Below, piece by piece: positions 41,930 to 55,105 of a stretch of DNA of 64,000 nt. Numbering within the stretch: the first letter of the stretch is position 1; every line of letters starts with the position of its first letter. The DNA comes from Prostheceraeus crozeri. Taxonomy: Eukaryota > Platyhelminthes > Polycladida > Euryleptidae. Both the position numbers and the translations under genes were made by a program. Location of the stretch: the NCBI GenBank assembly GCA_907163375.1, contig CAJQUW010003024.1, positions 1-64,000 of the forward strand, given 5' to 3'. The notes under the pieces were generated by a model, which had not been told where the DNA came from, did not search any database, and worked only from the letters and a program-made list of their open reading frames with translations.

Positions 41930-43750
41930 ATGCCTTGAACCGTAGGCATTATCCAAAATATCTTCAGCTTCGGGAGAAATTCATTTGAGCCTTGGCCAAA
42001 GCGAAGTCCAGCTACTTCTCCAGGATTCAATCCCAGTCCCAGTCCGACAGGTGGAATTGCATTAAATCCCAGTTGTGTAACTCTTCTCGCAACTCTCACT
42101 TGGAGAAGAAAGATGTGTGCAGTCTGAATGATAAGTTTCAGGCCTCCTTTTCACCTGCTGACATTCACGAATTTCGTGACAAACGCCCATTCTCTCAGTC
42201 GTTAGCCCCTTTGTAGAGGTTTTTCAGGTTTTTGACTTAATTAAGTCTAGCAAGACCAACTCTGCTGGCTGGCTTTTTCTTCAGGCATTTTGCTCACATT
42301 CTTGCCGTTCCCCTTACTGTTATCATCAATTTATCTTTACAGACTGCTACGTTTCCCTCATCTTGGAAAAAGGCTAATATTTCTCCACTTCCTAAAGGCC
42401 GTTCAGATTACCGTCCCATTTCAATCCTTCCCTTTGCCAGCAAAGTTTTAGAGAAAGTCATTAGAGACAGGGTTCTCTTGCCTTCTCTCTCTCAGAAACT
42501 TCTTGGCCATCAGTTTGGCTTTCTCCCTAATCGCTTTGGTGGTTGCACCAATGCGTTATTAACCATTAGACTTAGCATTCTTCAGTATATTTCTCAAAAT
42601 GCCTCCAATCATTGCTCCCTTTTGGCCATCGACTTCAAGAAAGCGTTTGATTCTGTCAGTCACCGCACCCTTCTTGAGTCTCTCGTCAATCGCTTCGGTT
42701 GTTCTCCCCATGCAGTTAAAATGATATACAGTTTTCTCTCCAGTCGCCTCCAGCGTGTGGCCTACAATGGACATGTTGCGGACTGGAAGACCATTTCGAG
42801 TGCGGTTCCTCAAGGGTCCATTTTGGGCCCGTTCCTTTTTGCCATTCTGGTTGATGACTTCCCTGATTTCCCGCACACCAAAGCTATTATCTATGCAGAT
42901 GATGTCACCCTCCTCCACTTCGGAGATGATAAGACCTCCTCCAACTTTCAATCTTATGTGAATGATGTTGTTACTTGGGCTGGGTGTAAAAAGCTTTCCA
43001 TCAACTCTGAAAAGACAAAATTTATGCATTTTTCCCGGACTTCTACAGTATCTCCTCCCTCAACTGTATCCTTGGGTAACTGTGTTATTGATTGCGTGAA
43101 CAATGTTATAATTTTGGGAGTCACTTTTTCTTCCGATTTGAGCTGGGATGACCATTTTCCCATTTTGTATAAAAAATGTTGTAAGAGTCTTGCCCTCGTT
43201 AAAAAATTAAAACTAAATTCAAACTGCTCCCCTATTATCTGGCAGGCTTATCTTATCTATGTTTACTGTCATATGACGTACTGCTGGCCCATAATTTGTG
43301 ATCCTCCTCAAAGACATTTTGTGAAACTTGAACGGCTTGATCGTCTTGCAGCTAAATGGGCCAACAAAACACATATTCCCAGCCTCCGTACCAGGTTAGA
43401 TCGCTCGTGTATTAAGCTTATTAAGAAAGTAGTTGATAACATTGACATCCACCCGCTGTCCCAGTTCTTCTTGATCAGGAATGATTCCCGTCTCAGGCAC
43501 TGCCGATCCCTTCTTCCCCGCTTCAGAAAACCCAAACTTTATTCTAATTCCTTTATAAAATACTCTTATGTAATTTGATTTTTTGTAAATATTCTTATGT
43601 AATTTGGTTTTTGTAAATATTCCTATGTTACCTGATCTCTGTAAATTTTCCTATGTAACTTGATTTTTGCTGTCCATATGTATGTCTTCTGCGTCACGTA
43701 CCGCTCTTTGTATTGACGAAAATATAGCATTCTAATAATAATAATAATGA
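41930..43750 (+). mobile_element. 5'-truncated LINE inserted in repeat D
   Basis: D copy 2 has the uninterrupted site (GCCAATGGTTGAAGTGGG at about 56860), so the borders are known to within a few bases. The insert ends in an AATAATAATAATAATGA tail. Its 3' UTR has four roughly 29-bp repeats of CTTATGTAATTTG-type units (about 43565-43670). It begins upstream of the RT domain, with decayed frames to about 42480. Confidence 0.9.
42478..43578 (+). CDS. LINE reverse transcriptase and C-terminal domain, 366 codons
   Basis: LLGHQFGFLPNRFGGCTNAL, then CSLLAIDFKKAFDSVSHRTL (palm, first Asp), ISSAVPQGSILGPFLFAILV and KAIIYADDVTLLHF (catalytic YADD), followed by KLSINSEKTKFMHFSR and VIILGVTFSSDLSWDDHF. 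After it come the post-RT helices (CKSLALVKKLKLNS, RLDRLAAKWANKTHIP). The frame is open to the natural stop at 43576-43578. Upstream, SSWKKANISPLPKGRSDYRP and LPFASKVLEKVIRD lie in another frame, so there is at least one frameshift near 42.4 kb. CR1/Jockey-like. Confidence 0.88.
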   Translation: MPSLSQKLLGHQFGFLPNRFGGCTNALLTIRLSILQYISQNASNHCSLLAIDFKKAFDSVSHRTLLESLVNRFGCSPHAVKMIYSFLSSRLQRVAYNGHVADWKTISSAVPQGSILGPFLFAILVDDFPDFPHTKAIIYADDVTLLHFGDDKTSSNFQSYVNDVVTWAGCKKLSINSEKTKFMHFSRTSTVSPPSTVSLGNCVIDCVNNVIILGVTFSSDLSWDDHFPILYKKCCKSLALVKKLKLNSNCSPIIWQAYLIYVYCHMTYCWPIICDPPQRHFVKLERLDRLAAKWANKTHIPSLRTRLDRSCIKLIKKVVDNIDIHPLSQFFLIRNDSRLRHCRSLLPRFRKPKLYSNSFIKYSYVI

Positions 43751-46700
43751 TTGAAGTGGGATTCTGAAAAAAACAACAATCCTCAGTTCTATTCCCCACT
43801 GCAGCAAAATCAGTGGCTTATCCTTCTAGATGGGACAAAATGAGCATTTTATTCGTTCATGAGATATGTCGCTGTGGTCATATTGTATCAAGAATGAAAG
43901 TACGGTCTTGGTCATACCCGGCATAAATTGCCAACAAAACGTCATGTCAGTAGTATAATCACACATAAAATGTAGTGTGTCGGCTGACAGCGATATACCT
44001 TGACGAAATTCTTCTGCTTGAAAACTGAAAGCAATTATTAGTTTCAGATATATAATTGCACATCAACTATATGTTGCACGCCCATTGAAACTATTCAGCG
44101 TGATCGATTTTAGGCTATAGGCTAGTCAGCGCCGATGAGAAGTATTAAATGTCAACAATTGTTGTCAGCATAGCATTTCAATGGGCCTACTCAAGAAATT
44201 TGCACACATGAATTGCAGATTTGTTAGAAAGAAATACACAAGCTATTTCATAAATGCTCTTTTTGAAGCAAATTGTCTTGTCGAACACATGGTTAGCAAT
44301 TGCTACTCTTCCATCACTTGCTGTGCATGACCCAGTTGCATTAAACATAAAATACTGTAAATTTAGGCCTACATGTAAGTTTCGAAATATATTGAACTGT
44401 TCAGATGAATCAATATTGTCATGATAATTCGGCTCTTGAATATAAGACGTAAAATTGAAGCTGGACCAGAAATAGTGCCAAAAATGAATTTGTCAGGATT
44501 TACTTGCAAAAATCATCCACATGTGGCAATTATTTTTTTACCTTAGTAGGCCTAAATTCCACCTTAATCAACAATAATTGTATGATCCTGACTCAGTGGA
44601 TTCATTAAAAAACTTCACAATCAGTTTCAGTTTCATAGTAAGGCTATTCATTGCATTCTTTAATCATTATATCAATGAAAATATCTGGGTTGCAAACAGC
44701 GTCTAGCTAGGAATGAAGTGAGAATATTCATTTACGTTTAACCTGTACAGATGTGGTGTTGAATAACTATTATTAAAGTATTCATACTTCCCATTGCGAC
44801 TTTTCCAAACGCAATTAGTCGCTGGAACCTCCGGAAATTTTTTGGGACATTTAAGTCTTGCATGTTTTAATTCAATTTCACCAAATCATCCAATGATTTT
44901 TTAAAAATAAATTTTTATGAATACGTTATACTGGCACAAAATCTGAAAAGGAACACAGAACAGATATTTGATATGTCCATTATTAAACGTGATAATTTGA
45001 TTTTTTAGTAATTTCAAACATTTTGCTACTTTTGCCGATATTTTAGGCGGTCATGCTTAAATTGATGACGTCCTGAAGCACAACAGCGGCAGTAACAATC
45101 ACTTTAAAAATCACGTTTGAATGATATTTCATCAATATCAATTTTTAATCAACAGTATAATCATTTTGCTATCTAAAAAGTGGAACTTTTAAGTCCCACG
45201 GGTGTGCAAACGGCTTCCCGACAATTGACCGACAGTTCACCGACAATTTTTTTTCACCGGGCTGCCACTGCACAGCAAAATCACATAATCAAAGACAATG
45301 ACTTCAATTAACTTTGAAAGATATAAATTGGTCCACATCACTATTCAAATTCAAGAAATGAAACATGAATTTAGTGAATCGCAAAATCATGGCGGTGAAA
45401 ATTGAATTGAAAACTTGAAATTTCAGCCAAGAAAGCACGAATGACATCGCGACTTTTTCATGAAGACTTTCATTATAATACAACTCATGAAATTCCCTTG
45501 TAAATTAGCTTAATTTCCTCTTAGTTCGGATGTTAATCAACAATTATTCATTTCTTTTGATATCCAACTTGTTTCATACTACTTATATAGGAGAGTCATC
45601 TCAGTAGTATATAAATTGGCAAAACTTTAGATTTTTCAAAACTGCTCAAATAATGTTTTGGACCACAGGAACGTTATCTACGCAAAAAACTGAATCTTTT
45701 GATATAAAAATTTTCACTGTATACAGATACAGTCGATAGTATCCCTACTCTATGCAATCATCCCTGTATGTTAACTTTTGGAGCCAACTGCACCTTTTTC
45801 ATGTCTATTTCAGATTTTTCTAAATGAATTTCAGACAAAAGATAAATTTCTAAAGCTGAATTTCAGATATCTGTCACAAGCTCAACTTTGAAAAGATCTT
45901 TAATTCAACTGGAGATCTCCAATTCACCTGGATCATATCTGAAATTCATTTGGACAGATCTGAAATCGATTTGGAACTATCTGAACCATCTGAACTAGGA
46001 ATGGAGGATGTGTATCCTCAAACGAAGATATCGGACAATGCGCCAGAAGTTTGAAGCTATCATAGATATTCTTTTACTCATCACACATATCTTTAGTTTC
46101 CAAATATCTCACGAGTTTACAGTCTTTATATCTTCCAATGCGGTCGCTCATGAATGCTGCGTGGACTGTGCATGCTTACACTTCATCACATGTTCATCAA
46201 CACATGGAGAATTTCCATCAGTATGATCACAGACATCGAACATCAAAGCATTAAGGTCTAGTTCTTAAGACCTAGTTGTTGATGCTCGATGTCTATGACT
46301 ATGATCAACGCTGCATAATAAAGCTTAACTTTCAAGCTAACAATTAGCAAACTCCAAAATGAAGTACATTATTTTTGCTCCAGATCTTTCACATTGCATG
46401 AAATTATACCCCTATTGTAAAGCAAGATTCACGTTATCCCAAACGGTGTCTATGTGTGATATTTAAAAATACTAGCAAATTATTACAAGCCTTTGGTGGC
46501 AAAGGAATAATGTTCAAAAATCCGCGGACGGAACTCGTATTGCTACGATCGCTTTAATCGAAATAATGATGAAATCAAGAGTTTTAGACCCAATTTAATG
46601 GTACGTAGCTGCCTCGGCAGTGGAAGCGCTCAAATGGGCAGTGGAAGATGGGGCCTATCAGAAAAAATATACATTTTCCATAATTTTCCACGAATAACAA

Positions 46701-46867
46701 TGTATTAGATATCTTGTGCATACAAGTTTACACGATTGATCGATTAAAGCATCCGATAAATCGACTTTTTTGAACTCTTAATCGTTACCAGCCCTGCTGA
46801 TAACCGCCACGCGTTCCCATTCTTTTTCGTTTACGAAGAAAAATAATAGTCGCAGCGGCTTGCTCAC

Positions 46868-47303
46868 TAGGTGACATGCCACGCTCAATCATGCGAAATT
46901 ACACATGACCCTAAACATCCGTGGCTTTGCGGGACATTGCTGCAATATCTGTTATATAAGTTAGTATAGTTGGCAGTCCTGTTATACAGACTTTGCGTCT
47001 CATGTGTCTGCATGTATCAGAGGCTAAACAATGTGATAGGACCTCAATGTCATGCTCAGGGAGGACAGAACATGCTTAGCGGTTCATCTTAGTGGTTCAA
47101 GCGGCAGCGCAGACAACCGTAGGCGACGCGCAAACTATAAACGATCCCCCGCGCGTATTCATAAACATTCCAAATGTTTTAACAGCATCAGATCAAGTGA
47201 TTTCTGACTCTATGTGCAGCGCGTATGTATGTGGGTAGAAGAATAGAATGTCCCTAACCACGGATGTTTGGGGTGTTCCGTAATTACGCGTGGCATGTCA
47301 CAT
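46868..47303. repeat. Small foldback with 60-70-bp arms
   Basis: GTGACATGCCACGC at 46871 and, inverted, GCGTGGCATGTCACAT ending at 47303. Both arms also share CATCCGTGG and GGGACATT. The spacer is about 300 bp. It is present only in block copy 2. No coding frame. Next to it (47315-47445) a GTTGTCGGGCC...CGTTGCRTCGACATAG motif occurs twice. Confidence 0.6.
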
Positions 47304-47937
47304 ACCCTGTGAAAAAAACGTTGTCGGGCCAGCAACGTTGCGTCGACATAGGGCCGACACAGTTATGGTTCCTGATTCTTCGATGTCGGGCCAAGGACGT
47401 TGCATCGACATAGTGCCATCAAAATATCGCCCTAAATGCCATTAAAATACCAACGACAAATCTTGCATGAAAGCCTGCCCCTGCAGCATTGAGACACTCA
47501 ATAATATTCATGTTATAATAATTGTATATCATTATATATAATAGTTATCGAATACATAATAGTTATTAAATACATAATATATGAACAGTGACATCAGGTA
47601 AAATAATTATTCCTGATGCATTCAAGTAGCGTTCTTTTAAATTCCATCAGAGGACGGGAGAGTGATGGTATCAAACTGTCAATGCACTCAGACGAGCACT
47701 AATTTTCATGATATTTGACGAAGTTATTTACTCTAGTGGAGAGGTTTGTGAAAACAGATGTGAAGACTTATAAGCTACGTAAATTGAAGACATCAAATAA
47801 AATCAAAAGAAAGCCTTTTTATCTAAACGTGTCGGTAATTGAGCCCACTCGGTGATTTTTCATCTTTTTACTCGTACACCAGAAGTTTTGCAATAATCGA
47901 CATAAACTTCTCACGCATGTCAACTACACCAGAAATA

Positions 47938-48914
47938 CATTGTAAATCGCTCAATACCAATCACATACGAAGGATTCATACCAAAATATTTTTTGGCATA
48001 TTTCTTTATCCATCTGCATGCTTTTCGTATGTTATTTCAGATGTGGTATGCTTTACATACTAAGGCCACACCAGCACAATGCTAAAGGAAAGCATCAATG
48101 ATGTCCAAAATATGTTGATTTAAGGCCTTTTGTCAATAAAGATTACACTTATGTTATATGGTACTTACTACTGTTTTGTAAATAGTGAGATGATGACATT
48201 TAATAGTCAAACTTACAATACTGAATTCGATTTTAATACACGTAAGTCTGAGGCATCTCATAAATAATCAAAAAGTATTCAACCATCAACAATTATGCAT
48301 TATGCAATTTTAGAATTAAGCATGTTGCCAATCCGAAATAAAAAACACATTACAATTCATGAACGCAAAAGTAGTTATGTTTGAGATATATATAAGTCAA
48401 CATGGTTGCACAAAAGATATCGGTTGAATGAATTGATGCAAAGCAACTTGGTTCGTTTAGTAGACCTACCCAAGAGTCCTGTTAATGTTTCTAGGCAAGT
48501 AGCAACGATGACATAAAACATAAAGTTACCAATAAATCTAATCTAGTTAAATATCACATTATCAAAAAGAAATATTCACGACTGATAATACTAAAAAAGT
48601 TTTTTGTCAGTAGTACGTAACACATACATGTTTTTTGTTATGTGGCTATGAGCACTTCATAAAAAACACATACGAAAGAGGACAAAATTGCATCGGGTCC
48701 CGTATATAAAACCTACCAACAACTCGTATTTCATCGTAAAACAGCAAATCAGAGGCAGAATAGCTCGTATCGCTACATAACAATCACATACGAAAGTAAG
48801 GATGCTTGGTATAAAAACATACTAGATCTCTGTAAACATGCGAGAATCTCGTATCAAATGTTAGTTTCAAATTGCATGTTTGTATGTATTTTTCGTATCC
48901 AGCGATTTACAGTG
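47938..48914 (-). mobile_element. 977-bp TA-inserted TIR element, family A copy 2
   Basis: Starts CATTGTAAATCGCTC and ends CAGCGATTTACAGTG, flanked by TA on both sides (47936-47937 and 48915-48916). It is the inverted orientation of the copy at 11381-12411 and diverged from it by substitutions and small indels, hence an independent insertion. No transposase. Confidence 0.88.
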
Positions 48915-50613
48915 TAGATCATTTGAATATAAATTCATAGTATGTAATTAAAGAATCAAGACTGCATACAGCTCTTCTTACAGCTACATGTAGAGCTGTA
49001 AGTCTGTTAGGTGGGCCTTTGTGTCAACCTGTTCCATAAGGCATTTGACTAAGCTGCATCTTCAGCTTATGTGGTAGCCTACCGTAATGAAGTTTTGATA
49101 GGCATCACATGGACGCCATTTTGAAACTTTTGAATGTTTTCAGAACGGGCCCCACAAATGTTTAATTAATACCGGTAATGTATCTCGTACTCATGGTGAG
49201 AGTCTAAGGAAACATGCAACTAGATCTGTGGTTGACTAGATCGTATTTGAAAGTTTAATGAGTTTTTGCTATAGAGCCAAAATAACTAACATTACGACAG
49301 AAAAGAACACATAGAGCCACAACTCCTGCGCATCTTTGCGGAAAACGCAGTAGAGACAAACTTAAGCTCTACAGTAAATCACTCACCACCACACCAAGTT
49401 TCATCAAAATCCATGCAATAGTCTGGCAAAGGAAAAATCTGCGTCTATGTTTCTATCACCAAAACATCCATCTTATAATGACTTCATTACGAAAACGCAG
49501 ACAATAGCAGTATGCAGTATGGACCTACCTTTCATCTAGAGAGTTGGAATTCTGTGCATTTTCATGAGAGAGTACACTCTAAAAAAAATTGGTTTTCAAT
49601 TGGTTTTCCAGAAAACCAGGTGGATTTCTGGAAAACCAAAAGGTTTTCTGGAAAACCAAATTGGTTTTTGGGAAAGTCAATTGGTTTTCTGGAAAACCAA
49701 ATTAGTTTTTAAGGAAGCCAATTGGTTTTCTGGAAAACCGATTTGGTTTTCTAAACGTCCAAAACTGACAATTCTTCCCATAAAAGCTAGAATGCAGCAA
49801 GAGTGATTTTACTAATTTCAAACCGCACTGATCTGAAAAATGATCAGTGTCTTATTATATTGTTGTCACTAAATTATGTGTTGATTATCATGTTCTGAAA
49901 CATCTCAATGATCTAGTGTATCGAATGACTTGTTCATTTATTGTTCTATAATTAAGATTTTACATTAAATTTCAATAGATTTCATGACTGGTTCACGTTT
50001 TGTTGTAGGATATTAGCTTAATTTTCCTCAAATAGAATTTTAACCAACGATACACAAGTTTGTATACTATGTAGATAATTGGGGTTAGCCTAATTGGGCA
50101 AATTGTATTTCAATTGCATACATTAATTGATGAAATAAAATTGTATTAAATTAATAACTTGAATTGTGATTTAGGTAGTGCCAAGTAAAAGTCCGTGGGC
50201 TTCTGTGTGGAAAATACGGCAATAATAGACAATAATAATAACAGACAGCATCAGAAGCTGTTGGACACTGCACGTTAGTACTTGCTACTTCATATTATTT
50301 CATTCTATAAATTAAACAAGTTGGAAACCCACAGGAGTAAGAAACGGATGAGAATGAGATAAGAACTCGAGGAAAGAAAAGAACATTACATCATCTAATG
50401 GCACCGCACAGGTGAAATACTAAGTTCGGCGAGAGTAACAGCGATTATAAGCACTGATTGAACTCCACACATCCTTGGATAAGAATCATGAATGAATCAT
50501 GTGGACAACATGCTGTGCGGAAACATCATGGCATATATTCAGACTGGGAAATAACATCACTCGCCGCTCGCATTGAGAAACACATGTGGCCTGCTGAACT
50601 TCTTCCCTGACCC

Positions 50614-50845
50614 TTGAACTTTGAGGGAAATATTTCCCAGTTCAGTTGGGGAGGAATGACGTCATCCGTTTTGAATTTGAAGAAAACAACAATTGAAATT
50701 AGTTTTTACATCAAAAAATGTACAAACTATTTCAATTACTTACAAAGTTCTAAATACGTTGCAACTCAATCACTAGTTTCTGTCAGTGAAGATTGTTCCA
50801 GGATCTACAATGAAATGACGTCGTATTCCCCATGCCGTACGAGAG
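50614..50845 (+). CDS. Possible 5' exon inside the 6.3-kb element
   Basis: An open frame from 50614 runs up to a consensus donor (GAGAG followed by GTAAGT at 50846). An in-frame ATG at 50809 would give a short first coding exon, MTSYSPCRTR. It is on the same strand as the exons at 53.6-55.1 kb, but whether it belongs to that gene cannot be told. Confidence 0.3.
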
Positions 50846-51169
50846 GTAAGTTTCATTTTCACTTTTATTTCATTCACAGCTGGTCTCCGCTGAAAGTGTT
50901 GTCGTGTACATTTGCGGATTATTACAGTGTTTCTATCTTCTTATCGTCGTACAGACATAAAATTATTTTACAGAAGAGTATACTTTATTATTTCAATACT
51001 TTTACATAGAAAATTTCATCATATCAAAATTAACAATTTAATCAAATTGCTTGTTATCAGTGGTGCATCATTTTGAGATTCACTGAATTCTTGTGAAGAG
51101 TTACCAAAGATTAGCCTAGATTTACTGAATGATTCTATCATCAGAATAATAAATTAGATGTTGTTATAT

Positions 51170-53135
51170 GTTAGCAATTTTTGAAATTTTGAAAGTTAAG
51201 AGTTAAGTTTGGAAATTTTCTGAATTTATATTGTAAATCAGTCGTTATCGTTCCGGAGCGTGTTATCTTAAGTTTTGGACTTTCTCATATTTATTTCAAA
51301 ATAGATGCGATCAAAACAATACAGTATTTTGCAATAGATATTTTGAATAACTGATATACATGTAATTAAGGTCTGTCTAGCGAGTCAAATGTGATAATCA
51401 TTAAAGAGTTACAGGTATTATTGGGCATTCCATGTTAGTAGACATTCCATCAAGTAGACCATGATAACTTAGATACAGTATATGCTTACATTCTTAGATA
51501 CCTTATTTATACCGGTGGCTTACAAACTTGTAGGTAGATCATCTCATTAACGTACGATTCTAATCAATTTTTTTTTATTACGTGTTGAATATAAGATCTA
51601 AGGTCATACGTTTGTAAATGCACAAGAATGTAAATCATACAATTTTGCTTGATACGAATGAGCTGATCTCTGAAACCGGCCAAATCAACGTGGGGTTTAT
51701 GGCCGTACAACAAATTAATTCTAGTTATATTTGAATTGGTATAGCAGCATGATAAGACAGTTAAGACGGTTTTTATAGGTCGAGATAATGGTAAACATTT
51801 TATCAAACAAATCCGTGCAGTTTTGCTTGAAGCCATTTTTAGCTAAATTTATTTATAGCCCGTATGCATATTATCTAGTTATGATTATTCCCTGGGTTGC
51901 CAGATGGTTACTATTGCTCAAATTTTTATCACTGTATTCCACATTCTATTCCCAAAAAATGTTAAGTCTTTCAAGAATTCAGACAAATTCATGCCAAATA
52001 CTTCAAATTTGTTGAAAATTGTTCATGATTGTTTCTTGATAAGCTCCCTTGCCTACTGGATATCTGAGTAAGAACTGATCGTTCACATTCTGTTTTTACT
52101 AGTATATCGCTGATAACGGACTAACTTCTGAGTAAACAGGATTATTTCGGAAATTCGTTTGTTGGATGATAGCGAGTATATAACTGGAAACCGTCGCCGA
52201 CGCTGTAGAACGACTACAATTATTAACTAACCAATTCGTTTTTTAAATTTTATTAAACGATTGTTGCCGTTTTGATTCTTCATTCGCAACAATGAAGATA
52301 AAGCAGGCAAACTTACGCCAATTTTCTTCTCCTGCTTTATCAACGATGTTATAATGACATTATAGTTTGATATAGTTATTTAAATTGTAATTAATTGATA
52401 TTTTGGCCTAAGTATAATACACTTGTAAGTTGTTTTAGACCACATACATCTACAGTAGCTGATAGCTCTGCATAATTAACTTTTCAGTCTTTGTCTCCAG
52501 GATCAATTTTTAAAAAGCGTGATATTGTTCTACAGTCTGTTATTATTAGCTGACTTAAACCTAGCTTTTTCGGACTTATGACTGTCATTCAATGGTTTTC
52601 GTTGGATGAAAAGACAGAAAGATGAGTCGCGTATTTTTTGAGCTAGAGCTACGCAACGGCCTTTCGCTCATATCAGCTCGCTATGACGCTCAGAATTTAG
52701 CAGTGACTGCTATCTGTCTGATTTTGAAAACTAAACATTGGTCGTAAGTTCTATAGTACTGCAGATAGTGGCACTAAATCGCATTCTTGTTGAATTGTTA
52801 CTATGCCTATCATGCAAATGATAGCAAATGATTGTAAGTTAAGAGTTAAGTTTGGAAATTTTCTGAATATATATTGTCAATCGGTCGTTATCGTTCCGGA
52901 GCATTAATAACATCAATGTAAACTTGTACACGTATGTATCTGATAAGCGTGTTACCTTAGGTTTTGGACTTTCTCATATTTATTTCAAAAAAAAATCGAT
53001 CAAAACAGTATAGTACTTTGCGATGGATATCTTGAATAACTGATATACATGTAGTACCTTAACGGTCAGTCTGAAGAGTCAAATATGATAATCATTTAAG
53101 AGTCACAGGTATTATTGGGCATTCCATGTTGATAA
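51170..53135 (+). repeat. About 290-bp direct duplication inside the 6.3-kb element
   Basis: About 51190-51450 and 52830-53130 are direct copies (landmarks GTTAAGAGTTAAGTTTGG, CGTTATCGTTCCGGAGC and GGTATTATTGGGCATTCCAT). The second copy has an extra segment of about 45-60 bp after CCGGAGC. The distance between copies is about 1.65 kb. Confidence 0.8.
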
Positions 53136-53284
53136 TATATCATTGGTTTATAATCTGATATAATATGATAATATATAATATATGTAATATTATACAATTT
53201 AATAATAAGTAATATTTCTATCAAAGTTCTGTCTTGTGTTATTTAACAGATCTGGTTGGATAACCTGTGAAGTTGTTAAGAATA

Positions 53285-53400
53285 TTTTGATTGAATAAAA
53301 TTAAATCAGACAATTAATAATTAATTAATAATTATAATAATAATTAATAATAATAATAATAATTAATAACAATTAACAATAAATTAAATTGATAATAGAA
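53285..53400. repeat. (TAA)n-like simple repeat
   Basis: A run of AATTAATAATTATAATAAT and similar units, a degenerate microsatellite in the sequence just before the first clear exon. Confidence 0.8.
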
Positions 53401-53578
53401 TTAAATCAGACAATGAACAATTCATGCTCAAGTAAATGTACACATATCAAAATGAATGTGCATGTTATGTAAACATTCTGTATATGAGAAATCTTAAAAT
53501 AAGATTAAGTTTTATGTTATGCTCTGTTCTATCATTTCAATGATGTTGGATGTATATTTCCCGTATTATTTTTTACAG

Positions 53579-55105
53579 TTTCTCGCTGCTGCTAAGTCAA
53601 TAACCGGCGTAGATATCGACGCAAAAGTTTCATTGATACTACAGAAGATGCAGCATAAAGTGGTGGAATTGATTGAACTGAAGAGACCTTTACAGCGTCA
53701 GTTTGAGGAATATATGAGCAAGATTCCCTCAGATATCGAACAAACTGAAGGTCAGTGTTTTACTTTTTTAATGTTATCAATAATGGAAAAATTGAAATAG
53801 GATTATACTTCATAATAATTCAATTGTGAGTTCATGAAATGAACCTCCTCGTACTCGTGCTCGTACTAATTTCAGTCGTTTTTAGGATTCTCTCAATGAA
53901 GGATTTTACGGACTGGAAATTAAATTCTTAAAAACTTGACTGGCCTTCGTTGTCCTACGCCTTCTGAGGTTACAGTGACGTTAAAGATAAGTAGGAGAGG
54001 AGTCCGTAAAAATCTTTGTCGCGCAAGTCACGATGAATTTTTAACTTCAATATTTCAAAATTATCAAATGTCAACCAAAAATATTATCAAATGTCAACCA
54101 TTATATCCTAACAATGTTTGATGAGATAATTATTTATAAAGTCAGATCATCATTACCATTATTTTGAGGTTCATGGTTGTGCATATATATGCTTAAGTTC
54201 ATGATCAATATATATTATTCAATTCAGCACTTGGATATTTCATTCACGGACTCCATTTGACGTTTACTCATGTGTATGTAGATCTTTCTATCAGAATACT
54301 AGCTCGTACTAACAATGAATCATTTTTTTTCAGATATGAAACGAAACATCAGATTGGTAATGCTTCCACTCATATTTAATGAGTCAGTGGATCTCATGTT
54401 CGTTTTCAATAAGGTAAGATAAACTGACACATGCGATTATAAATGTGCAGACCATACGTTTTTGGACCTTATATCAACGATATTAATTCGGGAGATAACT
54501 GGGTGATAATCGTATGTTCACACACTCTTTCAATGAGAGCTTGTAGAATATCATTTAAAGACACAACTAATTCAATATACAACACTATTCCTATACAACA
54601 ATCGCTAGACAGTAATAGAGCAGGCGTTTCCCAATCATAACACAATACATCAGGAAGTCTTTTATTATTAAATCAAGCGACTTTCATATACTCGTATATG
54701 AAAGCAACATCCTCGTTTTTATACAAGTAGGTGCATGTGCAAAATCAATATTCCGCATTTGACATCAATACCATGTACTGTACTGGTAGATTACTCTTAC
54801 CGTAACATTATTTTTACATCTTTCAGGTACCGACAAACCCGACACCGACTATTTCGATACTGGGATCTCCTCCCATGCCTCAGCAGCTAAAGCCGTACGT
54901 GGATGGCATGGTTATCAGTAATGTGCCAGACCTATCCAGCGGCGTATCGTTGATAGTGGCCGCTTACTTTCTTTTTGACATTTGCTACCCCATTTGCTAC
55001 CATTTGCTAAACAATCTCTTAAGCCTTCTTGAAAATTTCGTCATTCGCCCAACCAAACTGTCCCCTGCAACTGCAAAATTATCCCATTTCCTAAATTTGT
55101 TTTGA
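53579..55105 (+). CDS. Three consecutive exons of a gene of unknown function inside the 6.3-kb element
   Basis: The exons are 53579-53750 (after TTTTTTACAG, before GTCAGT), 54334-54413 (after TTTTTTTTCAG, before GTAAGA) and 54827-55105 (after CATCTTTCAG, ending in TGA). The phases fit (1, then 0), giving about 175 codons without a stop. Exon 1 encodes a helical part (IDAKVSLILQKMQHKVVELI, RPLQRQFEEYMSKIPSD). Exon 2 reads RNIRLVMLPLIFNESVDLMF, and exon 3 begins PTNPTPTISILGSP, then DGMVISNVPDLSSGVSLIV and FDICYPICYHLLNNLLSLLE. This order (LPL..., short turn, PT.PTI...G, then a helical end with ...YP...L..L..F) recalls the C-terminal module of uncharacterised SAMD3-like animal proteins; that is a memory-based resemblance and needs a search. 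No membrane protein or nuclease motif is evident. The 5' exons are missing or unrecognised. Confidence 0.68.

Larger units (their letters stand above)
41637..45225 (+). repeat. 1.76-kb direct repeat D, copy 1 (interrupted by a LINE)
   Basis: From GTTCCACTAACTAGA to AAGTCCCACGGGTG, the sequence matches 56570-58325 at high identity once the LINE at 41930-43750 is removed. The two D copies flank block A copy 2 in direct orientation. D has no coding frame longer than about 100 codons and no family resemblance. Confidence 0.85.

Noticed and set aside
49512-49806. Frames made of repeated FWKTK-like and FSGKP-like units
   Set aside because: They are translations of the sub-terminal GGTTTTC/GAAAACC palindrome array and not proteins.
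51564-51836. Minus-strand 90-codon frame inside the 6.3-kb element, as possible transposase
   Set aside because: No DDE/D motif or other catalytic pattern and no supporting splice sites. It runs against the strand of the carried gene.
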